The position numbers and the translations under genes were made by a program. The notes under the pieces were generated by a model. That model was not told the DNA's origin and searched no databases. It was given only the letters and a program-made list of their open reading frames with translations. From assembly GCA_036023115.1 (NCBI GenBank), contig JAYKKT010000040.1, forward strand, positions 6,173,001 through 6,237,000: DNA of 64,000 nucleotides, written 5' to 3'. Shown one piece after another: positions 11,743-24,187 of this stretch. Source of the stretch: Brasenia schreberi (Eukaryota > Streptophyta > Magnoliopsida > Nymphaeales > Cabombaceae). Position 1 is the stretch's first letter; each line of letters starts with the position of its first letter.

Positions 11743-12759
11743 CCAAAGCTCACCACACCAAATCCTCATTTGGGCAACAGCTGCCTCTACATGGTGGTGC
11801 TCAAATCCTGCGTTAGACATGCCAAATCATCTTCAAAATATCTATCCTTGGCTTCTCCTAAAAGCACTAGTTTTGATCAACAAGGTATAATTCGCATAAA
11901 AATACATACATACGTATATCTCTCCCTCTCTCTCTCTCCTCCGAAGTGTATACTGCTTGTGTGTGTATGTGTGTATAAGCTAGAAGAATCAGTGGAACCA
12001 CGGATTTGGATCAAATAACTCCTGTCTGACGCTTGAACTCAGACTACTCCTAGTGGTAGCGTTCTTCGTCTGCCGCTTCACATGCAAGAGTTAATAACAA
12101 CATAAAAGTAGTCCCTTGGCATTTTCCTTTTGTGTTTTGTTCTATTCAGTCATCACTGCTACGCCTTCCTCTTTGATGTTGCACTGTGGAGCACAGAACC
12201 CAGTTTCATTAAGATAGGAAGGAGACGCTGGGTCATTGCCATACTGTATATAAGCCGCAAAGATTGCAGATGTTAAATCTCAATTGTATTAAGAATATGT
12301 TTGAGAATATATATATACACTTAGGTGTTTATCTTTGATAATGGATAGTTTAAATTTAAAAAGCAAAAAATACGTGTATATATTTTTTATTTGATGTAAA
12401 ATTTTAATCATCCATGATTTTTCTCTTTCTCTCTCTATATAGATGTGTGCTTTTCTCTTTCTCTCTCTAAATAGTTGTGTGTGCATGTGTATGTACGTGT
12501 TAGCAAGAGATGGTAGCCTAACTAGCTGCATGAGCCTAAATGTCAGCTTATCTTTTGCTTCGTAGTTCACTGCTCGTCTTATTATGAACACAGCTTCTAC
12601 TAAATAAGCAACTGGATCCGGCCACCTAATAAGGCCTAGAGACATAAGCCATGTACAAGTTCAATTTGGCACGTAATTTGTCACATTCTTGTCAAAATTG
12701 GTCATCAAAACCATCTGTAGCATGCAACGGGGTAACCCATTTTATATGCTATATTTCAG

Positions 12760-13824
12760 ATAGAAGTGATCCGAGTCGCCACCCACATGATCCAACGGGA
12801 GATCAACTCAGTCAACGACAACCCGATTATCGATGTGTCCCGGGACAAGGCACTTCACGGAGGAAACTTCCAGGGAACACCCGTCGGTGTCGCCATGGAC
12901 AACATCAGGTTGGCTATAGCAGCCATTGGCAAGCTACTCTTTGCTCAATTCTCTGAGCTGGTCAATGACTACTACAATGGGGGCCTTCCCTCGAACTTAA
13001 CCGGCGGTCCGGTCCCCAGCCTTGACTATGGCTTTAAGGGTGCCGAGATAGCTATGGCCTCTTATACATCTGAACTCCTATTCCTAGCTAACCCAGTCAC
13101 TTCCCATGTCCAAAGTGCTGAGCAACACAACCAAGATGTGAACTCACTCGGCTTGATCTCGGCTCGTAAGTCAGCTGAGTCGATCGAGATCCTCAAACTA
13201 ATGATGGCCACTTACATGTCTGCGATCTGCCAAGCTATCGATCTGCGCCACCTGGAAGAGGTCTGCAAATCAACGGTCAAGACCGTCGTTGCCCAAGTTG
13301 CTAAGAAGACACTTAGCACCGGACCCAACGGTGAGCCACTCCCGGGTCGGTTTGCCGAGAAAGACTTGCTAAGTGTCGTTGAGAATGAGAGTGTTTTAGC
13401 ATACATTGATGATCCCTGCCGGCCAGAGTACCCACTGATGCCAAAGCTCCGGCAGGTCCTCGTCGAGCACGCACTAAAGAACGGCGAGTCGGAGATGGAG
13501 CCGCCACCCAAGTCTGGTGTTTTTAGCCGGATCAAGCTGTTTGAGGCTGAGCTTAAGACTCAGCTAGAAGCTCAAGTCAATCTTGCACGTGCCAACTTCG
13601 ACAAGGGAGTCTCACATGTGCCGAACCGGATATCGGGTTGCCGGTCCTTCCCTGTTTACCGTTTCATCCGATCCGAAATTGGAACCGAGTTGCTCACGAA
13701 TCCGAAGAACGTGTCCCCGGGAGAGCAAATAGAGGCCGTGCATGCTGCCATATGCGATGGTAGGTTTGTGGAGCCCATAATGGAGTGTCTGAAGGGCTGG
13801 AACGGTGCACCTGGAGGCTGCTGA
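12760..13824 (+). CDS. PAL: Phenylalanine ammonia-lyase, exon 2
   Basis: This exon encodes residues 374-727 and ends at TGA 13822-13824. It opens [20 protein letters not shown], followed by [33 protein letters not shown] (active-site tyrosine region), [20 protein letters not shown] and [19 protein letters not shown]. The C-terminal shielding domain and the terminal [12 protein letters not shown] follow. Joining exon 1 to exon 2 in phase 0 gives 727 aa without a stop, the normal length for plant PAL (about 700-725). All the family's main blocks are present, so the gene should encode active enzyme. Confidence 0.96.
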   Translation: MEVIRVATHMIQREINSVNDNPIIDVSRDKALHGGNFQGTPVGVAMDNIRLAIAAIGKLLFAQFSELVNDYYNGGLPSNLTGGPVPSLDYGFKGAEIAMASYTSELLFLANPVTSHVQSAEQHNQDVNSLGLISARKSAESIEILKLMMATYMSAICQAIDLRHLEEVCKSTVKTVVAQVAKKTLSTGPNGEPLPGRFAEKDLLSVVENESVLAYIDDPCRPEYPLMPKLRQVLVEHALKNGESEMEPPPKSGVFSRIKLFEAELKTQLEAQVNLARANFDKGVSHVPNRISGCRSFPVYRFIRSEIGTELLTNPKNVSPGEQIEAVHAAICDGRFVEPIMECLKGWNGAPGGC

Positions 13825-14662
13825 TTGGTGGTTCCAAGGAGAATAAAAATCATTTTCTTTTTTGTTTTGTGGTTTAAATTTCCGGTGTTCAAAAAATAAA
13901 TTTATATGCTAAAGCTGGTTGATGATAATATGAACATATTTGTGGAGATTTGTGGTAAAAAATGAAAAGTAAACGATTTGTTATCTTTATTTTTTTTAAA
14001 GCAAGCTCATAGGGCTGGTAAAATAATTGATTTTTAGTTAATAAACTGAATTTGACCAGGACCTATCCGTAGACATGGTAGATTCAAAACCAGCCCAGCA
14101 GTTCGAACCTAAACCGGACTTGGCTGGAAACCCGCCAAAATCAGACCCAAATTTGTGGAAACCAACGAAGCAGGAACCAATCCCAGACTGGATTTCCATG
14201 AGGCCATTAAAAATAAAGTTGATATCACATAAATAAATAAGAGACACTCTTATGGTGGTTATTACCACATGGTAGATGCTGCTATATCTGTTGGGAGAAG
14301 CTTGGTTTTGATTTTGGGTATTTTTTATTTATCATGAAAATTTTATTATAAAAAGAAAAAACGGCTCCACTCCTACTTTGGATGCCCACATTAAATCCAT
14401 GCCGAGTGAATGCTAAAAACGGCACCAGAAGAGCTCAGTCCCGCACAATGCAAACAAGGGCTTGCAGGGGGCTTGCGTGTGCGAAACACCCCGTTAAAAA
14501 CCAAATCCAGGAGCAATTTGTCAATCAATTACATAATCAAATTGAAGCGAGGTATTACTGAAAAACAAATGAAGACTGCTTTAGCAAGGAATTTGCTCAC
14601 TTACGGACACTGCCCGCCGGAGAATGTTGCAAACGACTTTTAGTGACGGTTGTGGAAGTATG

Positions 14663-14912
14663 TTTTGTTATAGTAAGAAGGCTCAACTGAGGGGCACGAA
14701 AGGGGCATAACTGAGAGGATCGGCTCTCTGCCTGAAGGTCAATAGTTCGATGCCCGAGCGTCCCGTGTTGGTAGGGGTGCACCTAACCCCCAGCTTGAAT
14801 ATCATAAAGAAGGAAGACAGGTGACCAGTAGTGTTTTCTTATAGCAAGAAAGACTTAACTGAGGGGCCGGAAAGCCACAGACCTGAGAATGCTGGCTTTC
14901 TGCCTGAAGGTC
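14663..14912 (+). repeat. Diverged direct repeat with SINE-like features
   Basis: Two copies of a roughly 80 bp unit lie at 14663-14740 and 14833-14912. Each contains AACTGAGGGGC and later CTGCCTGAAGGTCA. After the first copy, AGTTCGATGCCCGAG resembles a polymerase III B box, and GGCATAACTGAGAGG could be an A box. A tRNA-derived SINE is possible, but no target duplications were identified. Confidence 0.35.
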
Positions 14913-15416
14913 AGTTCCTTTTGTATGAAAGTTTCTCATCCAAATTCATTGTTTCTTACACCTTTTTTTGTGCTTTTAATGTTAATCTATGTAAAGTATT
15001 TTATGCAATGTATATAATTGGTTTTGATCTTTCAACCTGATAAGATCCGGTTAGAATACATACATATATAGATATATGTAGAGAGAGAGAGAGAGATTGG
15101 CGTGCCTAATCGTTGTTTCTTAAAGACATGAGTGTAATAACATTATTCTTCATACTTTTCAAAAACCTTTAAATTTTTTAAAATTACTCATATTACTGAA
15201 AACCATTGGTTAAGCACGAATAACCATGTCATAGGTGGGTAGGATTCTGTTTTTCTATATACTCACACTCTATCATATTCAAATATCTCAAGCAAAAAGC
15301 ATGATACATTAAATGTAAATTATAAAAATACAAGGATACTTTTAATTCAATTTTTTATCATTGATATCATAATCAAATGGTGAAAATATTTGTGCATGAA
15401 TGAAGTTTTGAGTATT

Positions 15417-15419
<3 letters not shown>

Positions 15420-15508
<89 letters not shown>
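15420..15508 (+). repeat. Compound (CT)n(TA)n microsatellite
   Basis: CT repeats (about 15420-15453) pass directly into TA repeats (to 15508), the same arrangement as in the PAL intron. Confidence 0.95.
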
Positions 15509-15510
<2 letters not shown>

Positions 15511-16902
15511 CAAACGTAAGTAGGTGAATCACATTTATAGCTTTAAAAGAAAAGAAAAAAAAGTAGACGCATGTACATTGGTACCTTAGTTTTATCACAT
15601 GCTCACTTAATGCAGTGAGTGCTATTTGCTATCTCAACAACCAAGCCATTTTCAAGCGGATCCATGTGCAGTACTTCATTTAGAGTCCATATCATTTGAA
15701 AACGTGAATGAAATGCCATATTGCCCCTCGCCATTTGAAACATCAACAGAAGATGTGTTTTCTTTAAAATGATGTACTTAGCAAAATGTATCAACCATCA
15801 AATAATGTTTTTCATGGTTTGAACCCGCTTGTTTTGATCAGTTGACATGTGGAAATGATGTCCGTGGCAGAAAGAATGACGTTGACATCCACACACAAAA
15901 GGACTAAATTAATAATTGGGTTATTGAAGCAATAATTGGTGTGACAATATATATATATTAGAGAGAGAATCACACCAATTCCACTATTCATATTCAATAA
16001 TTTTTTTAATGTTAAAAATATAATTTAAGTTGAAGGCCGTAAGGATATTTAAAAAATTATGATGGACAACTTTATTAAACTCATAACACTGAAAAAAATG
16101 GTCAACATGAACAGGTAGCATGAGTAGTGGGCAGGACTAATAACTGTATATACTCATTGAAGATAAATTGAGCAACAAACTTGGTTTGAACCATTAGAAA
16201 GAAGGTAAAACAGAGATCCTACGAGAAGGGCTGAGAAATATTAGACGGAGAGCACTTAAAAACAGCATAGAAAGACCCAAGATTGACAAAAGAAAACAAT
16301 AAAATATGATATTTTTTAGTTAAATCCTAATGTGGCTCATACAAACGCATGTAGCTGAACCAAGTTGGTTTGACACAAGGCTCAGTTTTGGTTTTTTGTT
16401 TTATAAGCTCTTTTCCTACTGCTCAGTTTTATAAAATGCCAAAGCTGAGGGGTTTGAGTTTTGTAGCCTCATTCCCAAATGAAAAGATGGGATGGAAGAA
16501 AGTCTCTCATTCTACCTCCTCTGCTCACTGTTGCCCTCCAGCTGGTAGCTCGCTCACATTTCTGTCACAACTTTTGTTGTTGGATTATATTGCTTTTTGC
16601 CAATCAACTGTGAAAATAGAATTCCATTCTCACGGTTCGCAGCTATATAACGAAGAAAATAGCTTAAATCAAGAGTCCATCCACTACAATCAAGCACATA
16701 TGTAAGTTGGACTTTGATCAATCATAGGAATCCACCTTAATCATGGAATAAAATTCACATGAACTGATACAGGAAAAGATCCATCTACTACATATCCATA
16801 GAAGGCAATTGAGGAGTTGAGATGGCTATATATGCCAGTGAGAAGCTTAGATCTCAATTTTACTAAAAAAGACAGAAGTAGACGAAAAGAACCAATGTCA
16901 GA

Positions 16903-16965
16903 TTTCCCACGAGGCAGTCACCCCCACCTCACCGAGGCGTAGGACCACCACTTATGGTTAGGGCA
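16903..16965 (+). repeat. Direct repeat A, left copy, adjoining Copia 5' LTR
   Basis: This roughly 63 bp block (CACGAGGCAGTCACCCCCAC through TTAGGGCA) is nearly identical to 24346-24408, beyond the other end of the Copia element. Its last five bases, GGGCA (16961-16965), are one target-site duplication of the element. Confidence 0.8.
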
Positions 16966-17301
16966 TGTAAGACTGTGGCCATTCTCGGCAACCCAGCACG
17001 GTAACGGCCATCGAGCTCTTACCCGTGTTCACGGTTACAGAGAAAATGACTGTAACGACAATAAAATCATAACCGCTGGACTGTTACCGGATTTCACGGT
17101 AGTTGTCCGAATAAGGGGCTCCTAAAGAGGAAAGTCCAGCTACTCTATAAATACAGAGCAACGCATACAGTCGAAAAACACACAAAACATCTTAATACCT
17201 TCATAGGAAAAATCCGTTGTGCGGAAACCTCGAAACCTAAAGGAAAACCATGTACCTTGATCTTCCGCTATAGGCATACCTCAAACAAGTGAATCACCAC
17301 A
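16966..17301 (+). repeat. Copia element 1, 5' LTR
   Basis: The LTR begins TGTAAGAC and ends CACCACA, followed at once by a tRNA-Met-type primer site (TGGTATCAAGGTCTCG, 17304-17319). It contains a TATA box in CTCTATAAATACAGAG (about 17145-17160). It aligns along its length with 23769-24187, apart from indels. Confidence 0.85.
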
Positions 17302-17539
17302 TCTGGTATCAAGGTCTCGTTCTTGACCCTGCAAAACAGGTACGCGATTAGTGTTACAAAAACAAAAAAAAAATGGAAGAAGAAAGCTTCCTATTTTTTT
17401 TAGGAGCTCTACTTGAGTCATAACAGGGTAGAGGGTAAACCCTGACTAAGTCAAGACAGGGCAGAGATCGGCGAGAACAAAAAAAAAAAAAAAAAAAAAA
17501 AGAACAACCAGGGGTGACCAAAGGAAAACGATACCCGCA

Positions 17540-17800
17540 GCAGAGCTCTTGCAAAGGTTGCGGGTGGCCAAAGACAAAGAACATCCGTAGGAGAAAACCG
17601 CTAGCGAGAAAGGCAGAAAGTCAGGCCGTAGGCCAGAAAGACAAGACCACCAGTCATAGGCCAGAAAGGCGAAAAGTCAGACTGCAGTCCAGAAAGGCAG
17701 AACACCAACCGCTATAAAAGGCCGCAAGCAGAAAGACATAACGCCAAGCCAAAAGGCCAGGAGGCGAAACGCCAATCGCAGGCCACGAGGTGGAACGCCG
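17540..17800 (+). repeat. Degenerate AGAAAGGC / GGCCAGAAAG tandem repeats in leader
   Basis: Between the primer site and gag, words such as GGCCAGAAAGGC and GGCAGAAAGTCAGGC recur every 24-30 bases through about 250 bp, with drift between copies. This is an imperfect tandem array in the untranslated leader of the Copia element. Confidence 0.55.
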
Positions 17801-18579
17801 ACCGCCTCTCTCTATCTCTCTCACTCTACTTTTCTCTCTCCTTCAGGCTTTTAAATCATCCTCGAAACTGTCCCTGTTTCCCAAAAACCGCTTCAGGCAA
17901 CAAACTAAAAGTTTGTTCTCCTCCAACCAGTTTTCAAATATTACAAAACTGCCACTAGACAAAATTATGAAAATATCCAGATATTTTCGGGTAAGAAGAT
18001 TATTTTGCCCTTATTAAGCGAAAAATCAGTTTTACTCACCAGCATTTTATGAAAATTACGAAATATCGAGTTGTTATTTTACATTACTGCCCTTCTCAAT
18101 TCAAGTTGTTACAATACTGTCATTGTGTTAAAAGACAGATTTGTCCCTTTCCTTTTGAGAAAATTCTAGATTCGGACTTAGGGGCAAAATAACAGATTTA
18201 CCCCCGATTAGTTACAAATTTTACAAAAATACCAAAAGTAATTTTATGGGTCAGTTCTTAAGCAATTCTAAAAAATTATAAAAGCGGACAAACAGTTAAA
18301 ATTATAGTTTTACCCCTAGTATTTTTTGGAAATTATTAAAGGCAGAATTTTTTTGAGAAAATTACAAATTTATCCTAAGTTACTTATATATTTGAAATGA
18401 GTTATTTTCAGCTTATTTTTTCGATATTATGCATCGTTCTAATCAGATTCCTACTATGTGTGTTTTGTTGCTTATTTATTGTTTCTTTTTTAATATGTGT
18501 GTCGGAATTGGCAAAATCTAAAAAACTAAACGGTCTGAACTTCCAAACATAGAAGAGAAAAATTCAGCTTGCTTGAACA

Positions 18580-19300
18580 CTTGAAGTTGTTGAGTACATG
18601 TTAAAGGAAACTGTGTGTCCTCAACCACCAAACGCAATTGTGCAACAGATAAAAATGTATAAAACATTTCTAAAAGATGATACAATAGCAAGAACTGTCA
18701 TGTTGACATACATGGAGGATGATTTGATAAGGGTATTCGAAAAATAGAAGACCACAAAAGAGTTGTTCGACTCCATAACAGTCAAATATGACACAACTGC
18801 CAAATTGCATGTATAATTACTACTACATAAATACAATTTCTTTAAAATGAAAGAAGGAGATAACGTAGTAGAATATGTAAACCACATGTTAGTAATGACT
18901 AGGGACCTAGCTGTGGCAAAGTCAGTCATTCCAAAACTGATACAAATATCAACTATTCTTAACAGTCTTCCCCCGTGATGGAACATGGTTACCATTGTCC
19001 TCAGGTTAGGGCTAAAAATTAACATTTCTTAATTGCCTCTAAAACTAGCAATAGAGCAAGAACACATGAACAAAAATAAGAAAAAAAAGTTACTAGTAGT
19101 ATAAGATAAGATAGGGTCTACCTCCAAACCCAACGAAAAGAAAAATAAACCAAACAAAAGGTTTGGCAAGAATAACAAAAAGGGTGGTCAACTTTTTAAG
19201 AAAACGCAGAAAACCGCTTTTCGGATCAAGTATTTCAGCTATGGAAAGATGAGACACTAGAAGAGAGATTGCCGCAACAGGAAAGGTAAAATAAACAACC
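18580..19300 (+). pseudogene. Copia 1 gag remnant
   Basis: Frames read NAIVQQIKMYKTFLKDDTIA, KTTKELFDSITVKYDTTAKL, KYNFFKMKEGDNVVEYVNHM and related segments, with several stops between them. This matches Copia gag (UBN2-like). A damaged zinc knuckle (SYGKMRH then KRDC) lies near 19240-19275. It is not translatable as one protein. Confidence 0.7.
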
Positions 19301-19349
19301 CACAACATGAACAATTAGAGAAGCAGGGCATACTCTGTGTAATATCTGA

Positions 19350-20840
19350 ATGTCTCTATATGGACCGCCCGGTGACAGGTTGGTGGATAGACTCTATAGT
19401 TACCAGACATATCTCAAAGATCAAGGAATGGACAATGGATCTAAAGGAATACAAATCAAGAGAACATTGGGTGTATATGGGAAACCACACTTTCTCAGAT
19501 GTTTTGGGCATTGGGTCCTTTAGAATCTTTGTACAAGGCAAACTGATTGTACTAACTGATGTATTAATTGTGCCATGAAGAAGGCGTAATCTGGTCTCGA
19601 TCCCTACCTTAGTGAAGGAAGGTTTTGAGGTCAGGTTTATTCATAATAAGGTGATTGTGGTGAAACATGGGAAAATATTATTCTCTGTAGAGTTTGATTT
19701 AGAACATGGATTGTTCAAATTAAATGATAATGAAAATGGAAATCCTTCTGCTTATATTGATTGTGCCTTTAATGTTGATGTAAATGTGTGACATAAACGC
19801 CTTGGACATATAAGTCTGAAAAGGTTTAGGAAATTATCCAACTTTCACTTATTGCCTAGATTTGAGGAAAATATTTTCAATAAGTGTGAAGCTTGTATAT
19901 ATGAAAAAATTATAAGAAAATTTTTTTCCAAAAAGTCAACAAGGGCAACAACCCAGTTGGAAGCCATTCACATGGATTTATGTGGACCATTTAGAGTAAG
20001 GTCACATCATGAAAAGGTTTATTTTATAATCTTTATCGATGATTACTCGAGATATACGTACGTATTTATATCTCTTGGCATATAAATTTGAAGCAGTAGA
20101 AGCTTTTAAAGAATATAAGTAGGAAGTTGAAAACCAACTAGGGCATTCAATCAAAGTTTTAACATCAGATAGAGGTGGTGAATATACCTCCAGAGAATTT
20201 CTTAAATTTTGTAAAGACTTTAGTATTGCAAAGCAAAATACAATGCCCAAGACACTTCAACAAAATTGTGTAACTGAAAGATATAACAGAACATTGCTGA
20301 ATATGACAAGGTCAATGTTCATTGATGCCTCTCTACCAACGATATTTTGGAGATACTCAATAGAGTACCATGTAAAGCTATATTCACTATACCATATGAG
20401 ATGTGGTTTAGAAGAAAAGCCAACTTAGGTTATCTCAGGAGGTGGGGATCTATTGCACATGTAAAGATCCTTTATCAGTCTAGAGAAAAACTAGATAGTA
20501 AGTCATTGAGATGTATATTTATTTGATATCCTAAAGGTTCAAAGGGATATCAGTTTTATTATAAGGACCACATACTGATAGAAAACATAGATGTTGAATT
20601 CTTGAAAGATACTAAGAATGACATCCTAGAAAATAATAATGAATATATTGATGATCTAGTAAACCTATATCAATCATCATTTGAACCTATAAAAGATCTT
20701 CCTGAAACAACCGAAACCTTAAGTAGACATAAAAGGCCTAGGGCCACTCCATCCTACTTAAAGGATTATCACACTTATCTTAAAAAAAAAGTGTGTAATT
20801 CGGTGGATTTAGATGAGTTGACAAATAACTTAACTTATTA
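19350..20840 (+). pseudogene. Copia 1 protease and integrase remnant
   Basis: The protease region reads WWIDSIVTRHISKIKEWTMD. The integrase follows with a GAG-pre-integrase segment (HISLKRF, CEACIYEK), then LEAIHMDLCGPFRVRSHHEK, VYFIIFIDDYSRYTYVFISL, TSDRGGEYTSREFLKF and NCVTERYNRTLLNMTRSM. The DD(35)E-type acidic residues are partly visible. Stops near 19578, 19790, 20085 and 20428 break the frame. Confidence 0.8.
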
Positions 20841-20886
20841 GCAACCTATGAACTCATCGGAAGCAACAGACTGGGAGAAAGCCATC

Positions 20887-22140
20887 GATGAGAAAATTGA
20901 ATACATTGAGAAAAACCAAGTCTGAGAATTAGCTGATTTGCCAAAAGGAAGGAAAGCTATAGGCTGTAAATGGGTTCTGAAAAAAAAATACAAAGTCGAT
21001 GGTTCAATCGATAAGTTTAAAGCGAGGTTGGTTGTAAAGGGTTTTTCGCAAAAAAAGAGAATAGATTATGTTGAGACATATTCTCTAGTTGCGAAATTTG
21101 CATCCATAAGAATAATCCTAGCAATATCTACATATTATGATTTGGACTTACATCAATTAGATGTAAAGACAATATTTCTAAACAGAGATTTAGATGAAAT
21201 CATATACATGCAGCAACTCGAAGGATTTGTGGTTGAAGGCCAATAAGATAAAGTATATAGGTTGAAAAAATCCCTATATGGCCTGAAACAATCACCTTGC
21301 CAATGGTATTTGACTTTTCAAAATGTTATTATAGAACTTGGGATTGTGGCTAATAAACTTGATCACTGTGTATATGTTTGGAACAGTGGGAGCCACTTTG
21401 TCATCCTATCATTATATGTAGATGACATATTGTTAACGGGGAATGACAATGAGATGATTATCAAAACCAAGTTATGGTTAAACTCAAGGTTCGAAATTAA
21501 GGATATGGGGAAGCATCCTATATCATGGGTATAAAGATCTCTCGAGATAGAGAATCTAAACTCTTATGCCTAAGTAAAGAGAGATATATTGATTATATCT
21601 TCAAGAAGTTCAAAATGGGTGAATGCAAGTCTGTTGTTACAATCGTTGCAAAAAGGGCTAAACTAAGTAAGGTTGATTATCCCGGTGAAGGAGACGATAA
21701 GCCTAATGTTCCTTATGCACAAGATGTGGGTAGCTTGATGTATGCTATGTTGTGTACAAGACTTGATATCAGCTTTGTTGTTGGTCTTGTTAGTAGATGG
21801 ATAGCTGTAAAAAGGATTTTAAGATATCTGAAAGGAACAAGAGACTTGAAACTGTGTTTTCAAGCAGATGAACTGAAAGTAGTAGGATACTAAGATGTTG
21901 ACTTTGTTGAGAGCAAAGATGATAGCAAATCTACCTCGGGATAAATATTCTTATTTGGAGGTGGTGTTGTTTCTTAGGCATGTAAGAACCAGGGTTGTGT
22001 AGCATTGCATACACAGGAAATTGAGTATGTGGCTAGTTGTATAGCTGCAACGAGTGTTGTCTAGATACGCCGCTTCATACTTGATTTGAAGTTGAAAATA
22101 ACCAACGAGCTAATTGTCATTTATTATGATAACAACGTAG
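20887..22140 (+). pseudogene. Copia 1 RT-RNase H, first copy
   Basis: It reads from EKIEYIEKNQV through GCKWVLKKKYKVDGSIDKFK, LHQLDVKTIFLNRDLDEIIY, KKSLYGLKQSPCQWYLTF, SLYVDDILLTGND and the RNase H part that ends in FIYYDNNVA-like sequence. Stops occur after LEGFVVEGQ and inside RNase H. It ends where the second copy begins. Confidence 0.85.
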
Positions 22141-23625
22141 CATGAATGAGAAAATTGAATCCATTGAGAAAAACCAAGTCTGGGAATTAGTTGATTTACC
22201 AAAAGAAAGGAAAGCTATAGACTGTAAATGGGTTCTGAAAAAAAAATACAAGGTTGATGGTTCAATTGATAAGTTTAAAGCGAGGTTAGCTGCAAAGGGT
22301 TTTTCGCAAAAAGAAGGGATAGATTATGTTGAGACATATTTTTCAGTTGCAAAATTTGCATCAATAAGAATAATCCTAGCAATATCTACATATTATGATT
22401 TGGACTTACATCAATTAGATGTAAAGACAACATTTTTAAATAGAGATTTAGATGAAATCATATACATGCAGCAACCCGAAGGATTTGTGGTTGAAGGCCA
22501 AGAAGATAAAGTATATAGGTTGAAAAAATCCCTATATGGCCTGAAACAATCACCTCCCCTGGTATTTGACTTTTCAAAATGTCATTATAGAACTTGGGAT
22601 TGTGGCTAATAAACTTTATCACTGTGTATATGTCTGGAACAGTGGGAGCCACTTTGTCATCCTATCATTATATATAGATGACATATTGTTGATTGGAAAT
22701 GACAACGAGATGATTGTCAAAACTAAGTCAGGTTAAACTCAAAGTTTGAAATGAAGGATATGGGGGAAGCATCCTATATCCTAAGTATAAAGATCTCTCG
22801 AGATAGAGAATCTAGACTATTATGCTTGAGTCAAGAGAGAGATATTGACTATATCCTCAAGAAGTTCAAAATGGGTGAATGCATGTTTGTTGTTACACCT
22901 GTTGTAAAAGGGGTTAAAATTAGTAAGGTGATTGTCCAAGTGAAGGAGACGATAAGCCTAATGTTCCTTATGCACAAGTTATGGGAAGCTTGATGTATGT
23001 TATGTTATGTAAAAGACCTGATATCAACTTTGTTGTTGGTCTTGTAAGTATATATCAAAGTAATCCTGAATTGCAATACTACATAGCTGTAAAAAGGATT
23101 TTAAGATATCTGAAAGGAATAAGAGACTTGAAACTGTGTTTTCAAGCAAATGAACTGAAAGTGGTAGGATACTCATATTCTGACTTTGTTGGGAGCAAAG
23201 ATGACAACAAATCAACCTCGGGTCAATTATTCTTATTTGGATGTGGTGTTGTTTCTTGGGCATGTAAGAACTAGGGTTATGTAGCATTGCATACATAGGA
23301 AGCTGAGTATGTGGCTTGTTGTATGACTGCAACGAGTGTTGTCTGGATACGCTACTTCATAGGTGATTTGAAGTTGGAAATAACCGACGAACTAGTTGTC
23401 ATTTACTGTGATAACAACGCAGCAATTACTCTTATCAAGAGTGGAGCTAATTGATAAAAAAGCAAGCATATAATGGTTAAATACCACTATGTTTGTGATA
23501 TGGTTACGAGAAAGGAAATATCCATCTCATACATGCCAACAAATGATATGTTGGCAGACCCCTTGACTAAAGACATAACGAGGAACTTTTCTCAAAACAT
23601 GTTGCGAACATGGGTTTGAGATATG
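22141..23625 (+). pseudogene. Copia 1 RT-RNase H, second tandem copy and C-terminus
   Basis: The same RT sequence starts again at 22144 (MNEKIESIEKNQVWELVDLP) and aligns to the first copy at an offset of about 1.25 kb with scattered differences. It continues through RNase H (SYSDFVGSKDDNKSTSGQLF) and, unlike the first copy, reaches the pol C-terminus with VVIYCDNNAAITLIKSGAN and YMPTNDMLADPLTKDI. It has its own lesions: loss of the region after KQSP, frameshifts and stops. Confidence 0.85.
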
Positions 23626-23768
23626 TTTGATTATTGTGTAGAGAAATAACCACACAATGAGTAGTGATTGCAATAGCAATCATGAAAGAACATTATTAGG
23701 TAAACCCTGCAAAAGTGAGAGGAAAACCAGTATGTCAGTACACTTGGCTTGAACGACCAGGTGAGTGA

Positions 23769-24187
23769 TATAAGGTTGTGGTCATTCTCGACAACCCAGC
23801 ATGGTAACAACTGGATTCCAGCCGTTACCTGCATTTATGGTTACAAAGAAAATGGTCGTAACGACAATAAAATCATAATCGTCGGATTGTTACCAGATTT
23901 CACGGTAACTGTCCGGATAAATGGTCTCCCGAAGAGGAAAGCCCATCAGGACAAACCGGGAAAGGAAAAAGCACGCGTTGCTCTATAAATACAGAGCAGT
24001 GCATACAGTCAAAAGACACATAAAAACATCTTAATACCTTCCCAGAAAAAATTTGTTGTGTGAAAACCTCAAAACTAAAAGGAAAACCACGTACCTTGAT
24101 CTTCCGTTGTAGGTGTACTTGAAAAAACTCGACGACAACAAACCTAAAGGTCGACAAAAGCCAGAATCAGGCAAGTGAATTGCCACA
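23769..24187 (+). repeat. Copia element 1, 3' LTR
   Basis: It aligns with 16966-17301. Shared blocks include GTGGTCATTCTCGACAACCC, AATGGTCGTAACGACAATAA, CTCTATAAATACAGAGCA and CTTGATCTTCCG. It is about 80 bp longer, because the 5' LTR lacks two internal segments. It ends TTGCCACA and is followed by GGGCT (24188-24192), the second target copy. The first bases appear mutated, so the start is approximate. Confidence 0.8.

Larger units (their letters stand above)
13825..16902 (+). other. Intergenic region downstream of PAL
   Basis: No gene is supported. The first few hundred bases are the PAL 3' region (AATAAA-like words near 13840 and 13895). Open frames at 14410-14643 and 16370-16705 resemble no family I know and have no context. 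The region holds a repeated SINE-like unit and a compound microsatellite; the rest is AT-rich. Confidence 0.5.
16966..24187 (+). mobile_element. Copia LTR retrotransposon 1, decayed, with duplicated RT region
   Basis: It is bounded by related LTRs (336 and about 419 bp) and by GGGCA / GGGCT target copies. Order is leader, gag, protease, integrase, RT, RNase H, which is Copia order. Gag remnants span about 18580-19300, the protease-like WWIDSIVTRHIS is near 19380 (the normal D-S-G-A core is altered), and the integrase with FIIFIDDYSRYTYVF and TSDRGGEY lies about 19800-20430. RT with KARLVVKGFSQ and LYVDDILLTGND lies about 20880-21530. RT-RNase H then appears a second time. Many stops and frameshifts show it is long dead, and the two LTRs differ by several indels, which also suggests age. 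Confidence 0.88.

Noticed and set aside
14700..14760. Possible tRNA gene
   Set aside because: A B-box-like sequence is present but no full cloverleaf can be folded by eye; a SINE remnant is more likely.
16370..16705. 111-codon open frame
   Set aside because: No family resemblance, splice context or neighbouring evidence; likely chance.
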